64,000 nucleotides of DNA, taken from contig NC_134454.1 in the NCBI RefSeq assembly GCF_030867145.1, positions 70,724,308 through 70,788,307 on the forward strand, written 5' to 3'. The notes under the pieces are model-generated. The model had not been told where the DNA came from. It was given only the letters and a program-made list of their open reading frames with translations, and ran no database searches. The translations under genes and the position numbers were made by a program. This DNA is from Opisthocomus hoazin. Taxonomy: Eukaryota > Chordata > Aves > Opisthocomiformes > Opisthocomidae. Each line of letters starts with the position of its first letter. The stretch's first letter is position 1. Positions 47,301 through 62,300 of the stretch are shown one piece after another.

Positions 47301-50300
47301 AAACTCAGGTTCTAAAACACAGTGAAGTTTTCCCTACTTCAGTTTCTAGAACAGAAAGTCCTGCATGCTTTCTCTCCTAGCAGTGGTGAAAGACTGTATT
47401 GTTCTGGGAAAACAGATACTGATTTTCTATGGGTAAGATCCTTTGTAACCAGTCAATGAATCTAAGGCTGGATGTGAGCTGCAGTAGTAAACGGGCACTC
47501 TTTATAATGGGAGTGATCAATCTGACCGTTTTCAGACATCTCTTTTAGGATGAGATGAGTAATGCTGTAGAAATGTCTCTTTTCACTGACAGAAGGAAAG
47601 CAGGGTGACTGGTTCAAATATCAGTATCTGCATTGTCCCACTTAATGTGTCAGGTCTGCTTTTAGAGTACTGCTATTATGAAATCAGAGCTATTCTGAAA
47701 AGTAGTTAACAAATATCCCTGTGTGTAGTTTTTAAAGGAATTGTTTCCATTAAAATTGTTTTTCCAGTGACACCTCAGGTGCCTGAGGAACTCTCCATCA
47801 CGAAAAGTGTTGTGACTCTACGTAACACTCATGCTGCAGCAGGCTTGGAAGGGAGGAATAACAGGAGAGCTGAAATGGAAGTGGAAAAGAAGCAGGTGAG
47901 TAATGCAACATTCAAATGCATGGGTAGTGTATTTGCTTTCCTGATGTGTTTTTTTTACCTGATCTTTGGCCTGGAATCTTGTTATGCATGTACTACCTTA
48001 TTGATATGCAGAACAGTAACATGAGGAGGTTCACTTAGGAAATGACTACTAGAGAAATGTCAGGAGCAATTGCTTTGTCATTTATTTGATTCAGCTTCTG
48101 TCCATTTCCTCCAGGCTATTGTTCTGCAAACTAAAATCAAAACCAAGCTAACAAAGCCCTGAAGATGAGTTTGTTACCTCTGAGGGAAAACGTGTATTGT
48201 AAAAGATACACACGAAAATCGTGAATGACTCAGTTTTCCACTTGCTTTAATAACCACTGTGTGTGAGGAAGATGATTTCTTCAGTTGTGCAGGATGTAGA
48301 TGTTAATTTTGTCATGTAGACAGAATGAGGTGCTATGAAAAATTTGCCAAAAAGTAGCTTTCTGAGAATAAAGTTTTTTGTCATGACAATAGAATGTCAG
48401 ATTCTTGGCCAGGGAAGAAAGAACACACGGTATCTACCTAACGTGGAAACAAGACTTCAGATCACTTCCCATTTTGGTATTATTTTCTATTGCTGTACAC
48501 TTTATCCCCTCATTTTTTTCCTAGTGGACACTAACACACTAATTTTTTTTCTTTTTAGGCATTATCTGTTGCTTTTTTGTTCATCTTAAATAAATCTGTG
48601 CTCCAGCCACCCACCTGTTTCTATTCACTAACTTCTTGAAAATTGACTTCTCATGTGAACCATAGTGATACGTGTCTGTATTACTAAAAGTTACTACCAG
48701 AACGTTACACTCAAAAACACTTCTCTATTTTAGTGCTACCTAATTGTGACTGTTCGTATCTTAAGCTGTAAACTTTTAGTCAGTGACCACGCTTTTTGTT
48801 GTGCTCTCCTTTCCTTGATTGCTCCTGTTGCAAAGTCAGTATTGAAGATGCTGATAGCTGTTTTCACATGGTTGCTTTCTTTGACCATAACTGTTGAGTA
48901 AGGCTGCTTCAGAGATGTATACTCAACATTCTTGCTTATAGTGGTTTAGAAACCTTAATTATTATTATTGAGGGGTGTCTGTGAGGGTAACAAGCTCAAA
49001 TTCTAAGAAGAGGAGGCGTTAGCAGGACAGGGGGGCTAACACACTTGCTGAGTGATATCTTGTAATAATTGTACTCTTGAAGGTCATTGGATGTTGGAAA
49101 AAGACTGTGCTGTTACATCATTCTGGGAAACCTGGTTCTCAGGGCAATTACTTTCCTTTCTAAATAAGCAAAATAGTCTTGAAACTCCTCCTTTCAACAA
49201 CAGTGCTTTGTTCCTTCCTGCGCCCCTCCACAGTATGATTGGAGAGTCTGTGAATTTTAGACTTGTTAAGAGACACAACTCAATGGGTTTAGTAGTTGAA
49301 TCTACCCCACAGAGAAATTAAATAAAACTTTTCTGTGAGATGAGAAGAACTTTCTGTGAAATGATGTATGTGAAACGTTCTTCCTTAAAATGTAACATCT
49401 TTTAAGAGAGGAGTACATGTCATTGTCTTCACTCTTAGTCACAGAGTCATAGAATGGTTTGGGTTGGAAGGACCTTTTAAAGGTCATCTAGTCCAACCCC
49501 CCTGCAATGAGCAGGGACATCTTCAACTAGATCAGGTTGCTCAGAGCCCCGTCCAACCTGACCTGGAATGTTTCCAGGGATGGGGCATCTACCACCTCCC
49601 TGTGAAACCTCTTCCAGTGTTTCACCACCCTTATCGTAAAAATTTTCTCCCTTATATCTAGTCTAAATCTGCCCTCTTTTAGCTAGTTTAGCAACAGGGA
49701 CTGTTAAAATGTCTGTCCCCATCTTTCCTATAGGCCCCGATTACATACTGGAAGGCTGCAGTAAGGTCTCACTGGAGCCTTCTCTTCTCCAAGTTGAACA
49801 GCGCCAACTCTCTCAGCCTTTCCTGGTAGGAGAGGTGTTGCAGCCCTTGTATCATTTTTGTGGCCTCCTCTGGCCCTACTTCAACAGCTCCATGTCTTTC
49901 CTGTGCTGAGGGCTCCAGAACTGGACGCAGGACTCCAGGTGGGCTCTCATGAGAGCGGAGCAGAGGGGCAGAATCCCCTCCCTTGACCTGCTGGCCACGC
50001 TGCTTGTGGTGCAGCCTGGGATATGGTTGGCCTTCTGGGCTGTGACCACACATTGTCAGCTCATGTCCAGCTTTTCATCCAGCAGTACCCCAAGTCCTTG
50101 TCAGCAGGGCAGCCCTCAATCCCTTCATCCCCCAGCCTGTACTGATACTGGGAGTTGCCCTGATCCAGGTGTAGGACCTTGTGCTTGGCCTTGTTGAACC
50201 TCATGAGGTTCACATGGACCCACTTCTTGAGCTTGTCCAGGTCCCTTTGGGTGGCATCCTGTCCCTCAGGCATGCTGACTGCACCACTTGACTTGGTGTC

Positions 50301-53300
50301 ATCTGCAAACTTGCTCAGGATGCACTCGATTCCGCAGTCTGTGTCACTGATGAAGATACTAAACAGTACTGGCCCCAATATGGACCGTGTGTCAGTCTTC
50401 CGTGTGTCAGTCTTTCATCTCTACAGTGAAGAGACTTACCGAGAATTACACTGTAATTTACAAGCAGGAGTCGAGTTAGAACTAAGATACTTGGATTTCT
50501 ACTTCAAGGACCACAACCAGTTACTAAAAGTGTGATGTGGGGGTCTTTGAGATAACATAGTGGGATGACCAAAACACAAGTTCTTCCTAAAACCATTTGG
50601 AAGTCAGTCCTGGCTAAAACTATATGAAAATCTGTTAATCTTCTTAGACATAATAATGACTATTTAATGTGTGCTGCCTGGTAGCATAAAGAGATGGGAT
50701 GCATTGAAAAGAAAATCTTCTCACATTCCAGTGAAGGTGTGTGGTCTCTTTGTGGGCCAAAAGATTACTTCCTTGTATACACAGTTGATTTGCCACAGAA
50801 ATGTCTGCACTTGTTTTAGAGGGACACAGATCCAAGCAGTCTCATTAGCTTTCTGCCAAGTTGTCTACATAAATCATGCAGAAAGTGCTTCTCAAAGCTG
50901 AAGGCCTGCTGTAGAACATTTGGGATATATAAAGGAGGAATACTTTTTTACAAACTATGTTTTTGTAAGACATTTCTTATTGTGATTACGGGAAGGTTTT
51001 GAGGAAGAGTAACACTGAGTGTGCTTGGAAGGACAGATTTCACAGACATAGGAGGAAGAACGTACTAATCTTGAGTGACTGATAAAAATAGCTGCATTTC
51101 CCCTTGACCGTAAATAAAGAATTACAGACCAAACAGACAACTGACATCAGAGCATTCAGCGGTGAACGTTGTGAAGAAATGCATATTACTAGGGGTTGGT
51201 GAAGAGATTCATACCCTTTGTGAGCTGATCTGAGCCTTTGCCTGAATCTTGGCTAAAGGCCTAAGCTATTTGAAAAAAAAAAAAGGTTCCAATAACTTGT
51301 CTTTGTCTGATGCATCATCTGTTTCTTTGACGTCCAGGGAAATGATAAAGTAATTAAAATATCTTATTCCTTTGAGACACCTTGTATATTTTTTCAGTTT
51401 CATATTGTAATAATGTTTTAAGGAATGGAGTCATGGAGTCAAGGCTCTGGGACTCTGGTTTGAGAGAGGACTCTGACATCCAGTAGGTCTCATACTGGAA
51501 TCAGTGGCCTGGCAGTGTATGCACCACAAAACTGATCTTTCCTCACAGAGCAAGCCTGAGGCATCAGACTTACTATCTGCATGCAGAAAACATGGCATTA
51601 TCTGCTGGTAAAATTGGCCCAAATGCCAGTTCAGAAGAGGACAAGAGGGCACTCAGGTTCGTCAGGTGACCTGTGGTAGTACCTAGAGATGTACAGGGCC
51701 TGGGACCTGTTCCACCGATATGATGGCCTTGTTCAGACAGCTTTGTTAAAGTTTGTGTGATCAGTAGCAGTGAGTTGGTGCTTTGTGGAAGGAAAGCTGG
51801 TGGCTCAAGTTTAGAGCACATGATTTGGACACTGATATTCTGTACTGTTATTGAACTCCCATACAAGAGACAAGCTGTTTTTGAAGCTTTTAAGTAATGA
51901 GCGTTGAGCCCTTTGATGGGAGTTGTGTTATCTGTGATGGTTAAGTACGTTTTTTGACAGATTTCTTCATTCAGTCATGTTTTCGCTTCATTGTAATGGC
52001 AGAAATGTCCTTCTCAGCTTCCAGTGGTCCAGAAGATTGGATATAGTGTTGCAGAAAGTGCTGACATGAAGGTCTGTGAGAATACCAATTGCATCTGGAA
52101 AGGTATGTTCCAATATAGCAGATATTCTCATGCACACTGAACAGTAAGATACAGCAGGCTGCATCTATTGAAAAGCAAGTGCATCTACCTGTTCCAGCAA
52201 GTGTTACAGAAGAATGTGAAGTGGCTGAGACCTATGTTGCTTGGGTCTACTTCTGGAATTCTCACCGTCTGTGGAGAGATAATATTCCACCTCTTCCAGT
52301 GTGGTTAACCCTTAGTGTTTTACCTGGCTCTCCTTTAGGCCCCATCTCTTGCATTGATGGCCCTAAAACATTAATTTCCTTTTGGCTTTTCAGTTTTAGA
52401 ACCCAAGAAATAGGTGGGGTGGTGCTGCAGAATAGGCGCAGGGTATGTTTCATGTGGACTGCTGGGTACATGAGAGTGCAAGGCATGCAGAGATGGTGGA
52501 GTTTTGTTGCTCCTACCTGTAAGAAAAGGTATCTGGAGCAAACTGTCCATAGTACTGCCTCTTGTTTCATCTGCAGGGGGTTGGTTAATTTGCTCCAAAA
52601 GATATCCTAGGAGTGAATGAGCATAAGGGAGTGTGAATGATCAGGCGATTGGATGTGAGGGGCTAACCTGTGAAATAATACAGATATTCCCAGAGTTACA
52701 TGAGTATGAGGCCGTTCATTAAATATCATACCAATATTTTGTTGTGTTCTGTCTTGGATAGATGATTTGTTTTTGTGATCTGGCTATTTCTGTGGATGAT
52801 GGGTTCTTCCGGTCAGGGCCTGATTCATGCTGATGTAAAAACAGTGAGAAACAGCTGCTTTATGAATCTGTAGTTCGGCTTCTGTAGAAGCTGGGGGCTA
52901 TGTGGTGGATTTATATATTCCTTTGTTGCTCTTCTCCATGCAAATAAGACTCATTTCAGAGCAGTCAATAGCAACAGTATAGGAATTAGTCAGAGTGGTT
53001 TTTTTCTTGATGGCAAATGAATACAAGTATCAGGAATACTGGGTCTTATTCCACCCAGCTACTTGTTGATGAAGTGGTGTGGTGTGACAGTACTGACTAC
53101 TTACCACTTCCTGAGTCTCATTTTGAGAAGTGACACAAGCATGTGAGAGCTAAAATCCTATCAAAAGTCAGTGATATCTGCTAATGGGCAGACAAAGTAA
53201 CACAAAATACTGTAATGAAGCTTATTAAAAAGTCCGTTATGCACATTTGTGTGTCTATGAAGTAAGTGAGTAGAGCTGAAAGCGTGATCAGTGTGAATTT

Positions 53301-56300
53301 GGGGTAGATGCATTACTCATGAAAGAAAAGAAATCTGAAATGGGTTACAGAGATGATTTCATCCTTTGTATCTCACTGCTCAATACCAGCTACTGATGTT
53401 AAAGAAGAAAAATATTTTCAGTGTCTCAGAAGTGTTGCCATTCATCCGACTTGTTACAATTAAGGGCCTCAGTTTCCCTGAATTATCTTACTATCTGGGT
53501 TCAGAAAGGTTTGGTAAAGTTTTCAAAACATAACCAAAAATCTAGATATTAGAAATACAGGTTTTTCTGTACAGAGAAATTTCATTTCAGTGATAATAGA
53601 CCTTCTTAGGGTTAAAATGCAATGTTATATATCCCATTGGGAGGGTCGGAGAAGGTCGTTCCTGCAAGCCTGCTTGATTTGTCTAACTCCACAAGATTTT
53701 AGATACAGAAGAAAATCACTGTGGCCTGCTTCTTCCTCATCTTCGGTCTTGGTTTGGAGAGAGAGAGAGGCTGTACCACAGCTGTCTGGCAGAAATGAAT
53801 TTTGAATTAGGGGAGAAGACTGAGGACAGAGTAGGGAAGGACTGTGTGAAAGAAGTTCTCTACAATTTGTCATTGGACTTCCATATAGGATGTCTGTGTG
53901 TATATTTAAGTTACAGAGTACAAAATCTTTGTCATTGTTGAATTGTTTTGAACAGAGAAGGCTAAGTGTAGAGATAAGAAGCAATGTCTTCTGTCCATGA
54001 AACTTTTGATATTCATTCTAAATACTCCTCTCTGGAGAATAGTTCAGAAAGGAAGTCAAAACACAGAGAAAAGCGCAGAAATGTGAATCTCCAGCTTTCT
54101 GCTCTGCACATTACAGCAAGATAATTTCTTACACATAAAAATCTAGCATTAAATGATTCATAGTACTAATGATCTGGCTTTTTCTCTATGATGTTAAGAG
54201 TATTTGCAGCAGAACTTAGACAATGACCACAAAGGATGACTCGTCTGCTTGCTCATACTTGTATTGGCTTTTGTTTCTCGCTGATGTGTTGTCCACAAGC
54301 TTAGATCTCTTTGATTGCTATGATCAAAATGTGTGAGCTTTAAAAACCTTTTCCTGTGGTTAGCTGTTGATGGGGGAAACCTTTTTGGTGGGAAATTAAC
54401 ACCAGAAAGCAAAGAAGTTAATGGCTGTATGAGGGGATTTTGAAGTGGGAGAGCACATATGAAGCATTCTGCTACTAGCAACTTTTGATGGAATACAAAG
54501 GCAAAAAAGGCAAAAAAACCCCATGTTCTGTGTTGACCTATGGTGCAATTCAAACAAATTACAGTGGGCCCTATTCTCCATTCTAGCTGACTAAATCCAT
54601 GGAAGTTTTAAAGAGGTGGTAAAAGGTTTTTGCCTAGTTTGGTGTGTCTAACGCTTTGAGCCTACCAGCAATAAATTAGACCCTTTTGGCCTTCTCTGGA
54701 CCGTGGAGAGGCAAATATGGTGAGAATGTGAAAGGCTTATGCCTGAGAAAAACTGGTGGTCTTTTGCATTACTGATTTCTATGTAATGAATCTTCACATA
54801 CAGGGTGCCGAGAGGGGACCCAGAGTGAGTTTAGAGCTGTTACCATCGTGAAGCCTTCCATACCATTGGAGCCAGAAGTGAGGTTTCATATTACCGGCTT
54901 GCGCAATGATTACTGTAAGTTAATTTCTCCTCTGTGGTGGTTTGTGCAGAGTTTGGGAATTCTTATGTATGTTTCAAGAAAGGCAGTGAAGGTGTGTCTG
55001 CTTCATGTAAAATGAAAACTCTGCAGGACATATGCATGATGTCGTTTTTCTTACAAGGATGCATCTTTGAAAACTGCCTGTCCCAGGGTGGAGACATGAC
55101 TGCTAAAACCCTAGAATCAATACTGCCTAACTGTCAAGCAGTTTGCTTCAGCTGTAGATCTCAACACAACTTTCAAATCAAACCAACGTACTTGCCTCTG
55201 CTTGATTAAGTTAAACATTTCAGCTGTCAGCCTTGGATATCTAGCAGCCAGTCAACACAGCAGTAAACTTTATTGGGCAGACTTTGAAATCTCTTATTTT
55301 GGGAGACATCAGTGACATTGTTTACGATTTGGATGATAGATACCTTGTGAACTAAATTCTCACTTATGTCTTTGGTTGTGCACAGGCAAAAATAAAGCAT
55401 GCACAAATTGCAGAAATTAAACTTGCACAAGTTACATATGAATACACGTGGATCTCTAGTCTACAGCAGCAAATACATGTTGTAACACTTCATAATGAAC
55501 AACTCTGTATGTGCGAGTGTTTGTAATTGTCCCTGTGGAGTTTTTTTCAACATATCTTTGCAAGTGCTCATGTATGTCTGTGAACAGGACAAAGATTTGT
55601 TTGTGTGATTTATACTGATTGTGGACAAAGTGTGTACCAAGACTAACAGCTCTAACAGAAGTCTTCCAAAGTGGTTTCTTAATACTTATTTCTGGCTGCA
55701 ACAACCAGGTCTGTAGTCAAACAGCTGACTGATGGATTCAGCTGTTCTTCAGAGTGATTGTAGTTACCAACATATGATGTCAGACCTTGGCCTTTGGTAA
55801 CAATCTTCTGTGCTTCAGGGGTCATGCAAAATGACTTTTAAGCTGCCCTAAATGGACACCTGAGGATTTCCTTTGACATGGGAGAATGTCCTGGGTTGGT
55901 ATTAAGTGTTGTATGTGAACTTCTTCTGGTCTGCCTGACATAGCAGGCTGTTCTGAGGCTAACCACTGTAGTGACTTGCTTTGCCAGGATCTGCAGGTAC
56001 AGTGCATCCAGCATCATGGGCAGTGGAAACAGTATTTATGTCATATGCTTGCTGAGCAAGCTCTGAAGGTGAGGAGCAGAATTTCCCTAATTCCATTCTG
56101 CATTTTTTTTTCTTGTCACTTGCAGGGTAAATGTTACCATTAACCCATGTAGGACAGCCTGTAGCATATAGACTCTCTCCTGTGTCTTTCTCCATAACAA
56201 AAATTACCTTGGAACAAGGGTGGTTTCGGAACTGTAGCTGTTGGTGGAGAATCCTCATTTCTGGTGGGAGAAATTGAAGTTGAGTGATATGGCAATCCAA

Positions 56301-59300
56301 AATGCAGGGTAATAGATTAAAAAATTCTAGTGGGAAAGCTGTAACTCAGATCCTGCTGTGCAAACATACCAGTTTGTGAATATTAGCCTTATGAAGACCT
56401 TGGCTTGTTACTCTCCTTCATGTAGGAGGGATACTTGTTAGTAATGGTTTCATAGAAGCATTCTCTTGAAGTTTTTCCATAGCTATTAAAAAAAAAAAAA
56501 AGCCTCTCTTTCCCAAACCGTACTTCCCCTCACCCCATCCGATTACCTACAACTTTTTTGCCATAATTTTTAGTAGCTTTTTTCTAGATCTAAACATACT
56601 GGACTGGAGCCTTGAAAATCTCATTGCTATTGCTGTAGGACCTGCTGCACACATCTGGAATGGAGGAACTCTTCAAGCCATTGAAAACATTGATTTGAAT
56701 TCCAGTTCCAAATATGTTTCATCTCTGGCTTGGATAAAAGAAGGAACTTGCCTTGCAATTGGCACCAGTGATGGAGAAGTGCAAGTACTAGATAATTTAT
56801 TTTTTTAGTCTTTCTTCATTTTTAGCTAAAGTGGCCACAAGACAATGTGTTACTGATTATTTTTTTAAGGAAACAAATAAAAAAGATTGGTGAAACTACA
56901 GAAGAACTCTGCTGGAGACCATAAATAGTGCTTCCTTGTATCATTCTGCACCTTACTGAACAGCTTAGTGACATCCAGTGTTATCTGTGTGTAATGGAGC
57001 CTCTGAAGCCACTTTTTAGTGATGACTGAATTAAAGATTCAGTTGTCCAAAGACAGACAGATTTTTCTTCCCTCAGTAAGAGGAGCTCTTTCATTAAATT
57101 ATTTTACTCAGCACATGCTATTTTCCCTTGTATATCTCTTGCTGAGATCACTCTAGTGATCAATGCCTAGAGAACTCAAGCAAAAACTCTTCTTAAGGAT
57201 TCACACAAGAGGATTTGCCTTCAGACAGATTATGCACATATGCCTCAGTCTGCTGTTATAGGACAGTCTTATTATCAAAAGATTTTTGTGGGACTTTGGC
57301 TGAGATGCTGAATAATATGGGGACGTACCTGCTGCAGTCCTGAGTCAGCAATGTGAAGGTACTGAAGGCCAGTGCTTTCAAGTATGGAATTCCAAATACT
57401 GACATGGAAATAAATAGCTTTAAACTCAGAGATGTGCATTCCTTCATTCCTGTCTGACTTCAGCATCACTCATATAGGTGCCAAAGTTTGGAAATACTTC
57501 TTATCTCACTTGTGAAATAAATGAGCTTGAGATTGTTCATATGTCAAATCAGAACTGGGCAGAGTCTTACCTGCAAACAAATAAAGAGGCAAAAAACTTT
57601 TTTCTTTTTGTTGTTAAATTTGTGTTTCTTGCTTGTTTTGTATTGGCAGCTGTGGGACATTGAAACGAAAAAGAGGTTGAGAAATATGTTTGGTCACCTG
57701 TCTGTAGTTGGAACTTTGAGCTGGAATCATTATATTCTGAGCAGGTGAGTGGTATAGTATATTTACAGAAAAAGTCCTGCTGCTTTTACTTAGATAAATG
57801 TCCCATTCGTTGCAGCTGTTTTAATTGGCTTTGCTCAAAGGTGATTTACCTTTGCTTTACCAAGGGTGAATTTTACAGTAGCTGGTGAATATTTCATATT
57901 TAGGAATCATGTCAATGTAGGGACTCAGATGAGAAAGATCAAGTCTACTCTTTTGTGATTTTTTTTGCTCTCACTTTCTGTTTCAGATCTTTGACTCAGA
58001 CTTGAAGGGGCTGAGGGGAAACTTGTTTATAATGAATGCTTCTACTTTTTTAGAATCATGTGATAGTCTTCTATTTTACTTAAACATAGAAACAGAAGCA
58101 AGACTTTATTGTTAAACTCAAACTGGATAGGAACACTCGAAGTAGTTTTATTGTGATTTTGCAAGATGCTCTGGCTTTTGATTGTATGAGATCTGCTGGT
58201 TGGAGTGAGGTACAAGGATACCAGCTGAACCCCCAGTCAATAAAATGCTGTTGCTGGAGTAGGCACACTGGGTGGGTTAAGTTACACAGATGCAGCTAAA
58301 ACATCCTGCCAATGCCAACTGGCATAATTTTGTTACAGTAAGTGTTAGTTTCAGTTTGCATTTCAGCTTGACCAAAGGAGTGAAAATAAGAGAAACTTGA
58401 ATTACAGATTTCTGAGTAGAAATTGATGATAGAATTCAGCATGAACCTGTGAACTACAGTTATGCTTGACAGATTAGGTTGACATAATATTTATTTCTCT
58501 TACTAGGTTTGAAACTAACCAGTTCATTCTAACATTAGGGCAGAGTTAAAATATCTGTATAAGTATAAAAAAAGACGTGGAGTTAATACTCATTGTTACT
58601 AAAAGAAGAGCAGCATTCTTACAGTAAACTTCACTGTGGACAATTGATACTTTGGGATTACAATTCCTACGGTTAAAAATAGTCCAACAACACATCATCA
58701 TGAATCTGTAAATAAATTTCAGTACCATAAATTAACCCATCACAAAATTTTGTTGGCTTCTCTTTGTCTTTAGCAGAACACATGCCACTTCTGTGTCAAA
58801 AGCCAGTAATTCTAATTTCTGTGAAAAAATGTCACTTCAGCCAGGATTTTCAGGGGCCCAGTTCCTTCCCACTCACACCACTAGAGTTACCAAAAACCTT
58901 AATATGGCCAACATTGGCAATTCAATTCTGCTTCTCTTGGTTAGACTTTCTGTTTATTATTTAGTAGGAAAAATCTATATAAATCTTCAGGAGGCAAATG
59001 ATGATGCCTTTGCGTATAATGTACATATTCCCAAGTATCTTCATAGGTATTTTTGATAAAGGTGTGCTTAATATTCACTGCTTGGTTGAAATGTTTCATG
59101 CTTTTGTGAACTTCAAGAGCTTGGCAAGTCCATAATACAGGCACAACAGGGTGATGATTCTTGCAATCAGTCAGTTTTGTGTGTGCATTTTTAGAGCTTC
59201 CAAATCACTCAACTTGCATCTGAAAAATCTTTAAAACACAGTATGGGAAAGTCTCCAGTAATTACTGCCTTAAATTAATCTATTGCTGTAGTGTCAGGTA

Positions 59301-62300
59301 TCTGTTTCTCAGATGCCCAGAAAGATGGTATTGAATTTATTGATTTTTTCTGGTGTTGTCAGAGTAGTTGGAAGTGTGAATTTCCAGCAGGAAGGCTCTT
59401 CTGTTTTGTCACAGGTTTAATATAGGAATAACCTTAGAAAGGCAGGAAAAAAAAATGTGCTGTGGAGTATTTTCAGTTCAACTCTACTGTTGATGTTTAA
59501 AACCCATATGCAGGAGCTAAGCTGTAACAGTAGCTGTGCTTCCAGTCAGGGTATTTCTTCCTTCCTTCCTTTGGCAGGCTGATGAGACTGGCTGTAGAAC
59601 CATGCATCCATTGCCTCACAGCCAGTGATGCAACAGTGTTGAGCTGTGCAGATTTTAGACCTGGAAGTGGGACTGAGAAAGAGGACAAGGGAAGGGACAG
59701 AACCAAAGAACATACTGTTACTCGCTAGTAAGCCCTTTCCCAGAGCAATACAGTTTTACACTGCCTCTTTGTTGGGCATGGAGTCATATCTGACCTTGGC
59801 AAACATCATCTTGAAAAACTATTTTTCATGAAGAACAGAAGAGAGTTTACATTAAATGGCGCGACAGTTGAATAGGGTGCAGGTTAGTGGCATACAATGC
59901 CATATTTCTTCAGGGAAATGAAAAGCATGAGAGAGAAAAGGTATTCTGCCTGGCTTGAACTGAGCAGCTGCTTGACTCCTTTCTGGTGTCAGCCACCTCT
60001 ACACTCGGGGTGTGCTTGTGATAGTTGGTTTGTGTTTCCTTGTACTGAAATACTGTTGTTCTGCAGACACGTTTCACTGTGATGTGGTTTGCTTCTGAAA
60101 CCACTGAAGAAACATCAGTCTAGTGATTTAGCTTGTCTTCTTTGACATGAAACCCATACTGTCTTTTTTCATCTACAGTGGTTCACGACTAGGATCTATT
60201 CACCACCATGATGTTCGGGTTGCTCAGCACCGTGTTGGGACTCTTTGCCAAAACAAGCAGAGCATTTGCAGCTTGAAATGGTCCCTAACCAACCAGTTGC
60301 TGGCAAGTGGGTCTAGTGATGGTATATTGAATATCTGGCCTAGTGACCCTGGTGTGAAATTGCAATCACAGCCACTGAAAACCATACCTCATCCCTCAGC
60401 AGTTAAGGTATATGGAGAAGGAATGTCTGCTTTTCTGTATTTGCTCTCATGAAATCACATTGTTGATGTGGACAGTTCGGGAATATTTCAAATCCACGAA
60501 TTATTAGTTTCTCCTCCTCTGACTGCGATGCAGTTAGTTTTAAGACCAGTTCTCCTCATTCCAAGTCACAGAGAAGTCTGGTAGGGCTTTAATCAGGAAA
60601 ATTTACTGGATTATCAGGCCTTTGTAAGTATAATGCCAAATAGAAATAAAATTTACAGCCTTCTCCTCTGTTTTGCACAGAAATCTTTGGTGTCACAGTA
60701 CTTAAGAGTTAACCAACAAGATATTTCAATTTTTTTGAGTTTTAGAAAATTCTGTCTGCTGCAATTATTTTAAATATGATATTTATTTTGCCTTCCTGCC
60801 CATGTTTTCATGTCATTTCTGGTAGCAAAGAATCTGAAGTAATAACCTGGAAGTGAGACAACTTAGAATCTTCATCTTTATGAAGTCCCAGTCTGTGTGG
60901 GAGAGAGGACAAGTATCAGCAATAAGAGACAGGGGAGTCCAGCATTTATAAACTGTCTGTCCTCCCAAAAAAATCTGAGGCTGGCCTGAAGTGCTGCTGT
61001 TAAAGCATCAGAGGAGGTTAATGAAGAAGGTGAAATTCAGTTCTTAGTAGCTTTTCTTCAAAGAGAGTCTAGGCTTAAGGCATATCCTGGAAATAACACA
61101 GAAGAACCCAGGTCTCTTGTAAGCCCTGTAATTCGCGTTGCTTAGGCTTCTGTGATGGCTTGGCTTAGGCAGTGAGACTGTATCTTGCTGGGTTCTTCTG
61201 GTACTGAGGTGTTAACCCGTGGCCTGTGAAGGGTAAGCAGAGAAACTGGAGTTTTATGAGCATATGTGGGACAGTGTAGGCTACTGTGAAGCAATGGCAA
61301 AGGAAGCACCATTTGGAGTTTTCGGATTCTGCATTGCTCTGTGTGTGTGTAGGAAGAACATGGTGTAGGGTGAAAAAATCCAGAGAGACATTCTGGGTGT
61401 TTGTTGCAGTTCATTTTTCCAATGGCTTTTAAGCAAAATCTACTTTGTTTTTCCAGCTAACCTCCTAGTCTGTCTGTTCTGTCATCTGTTTTCTTTTTTT
61501 TTAGGCTGTGAACTGGTGTCCTTGGCACTCCAAAGTCCTTGCTACAGGGGGCGGAATGAAAGATGGGATTTTGCGTGTCTGGGACATAAATCGTGAGAAA
61601 ATAATCCAAAGTGCAGCTACAGATTCTCAGGTGAAATGATGAAATGTCTGCATATTTAGGCTATGCTCTTCTTGTATATCTGTGCTCATCTGGCAAACTC
61701 CCACTGACTTTGAGGGTGGTTCTGCGGTCAAGGGAAGAGCGGGATTTTCTCTGGATGTGCGATTGCGCTACATTCAGTACTGCAGTGTGTGATTGGACTC
61801 AGCAGTTTCTGGTTTCTCATTCAGCACTTCTGTCTCCACACAGAAGTGATTGAAGAGGAGGTGGTCTTGCAGCCAGACACTTCTCATCATGTTTTCCTTA
61901 TTGGCAATAATAGTTTTGGCCAAAACTCTTGATGTGGAGAGAATGTTGAGGGGGAGGGAAAATTCCCAGAGTGCTGGGGTGAGAAGAGGTGTAAGAGTCA
62001 GAGGGCAAACATCCGTCTCTGGAGTTTGAATATTAGGAGACAGAGGAACAGATTCTCAGCTGGAGTAAAGCAGCATAGCTGTTGATTTTCCTGGGACTAT
62101 GACAGCTTAGCTGAGGATGTGTTTGAAGGTTGTGGGTTTTATACTGATAGGCTATTATCACATTCAGATAGGACAATAAGGCAACTGTACTTCAAAACGC
62201 TGTGAGGAATGAAATGATCCTTCTGAAGAAGTAAATATTCTGATGGCACTATTTCTCAGTAGCTTGTTTAAACATTGTATGTAACATTTCAAATCTACTG

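Noticed and set aside
51510-51521. TGGCAGTGTATG string identical to the miR-449a start
   Set aside because: No complementary arm in the following or preceding ~80 bases, so no hairpin; judged chance.
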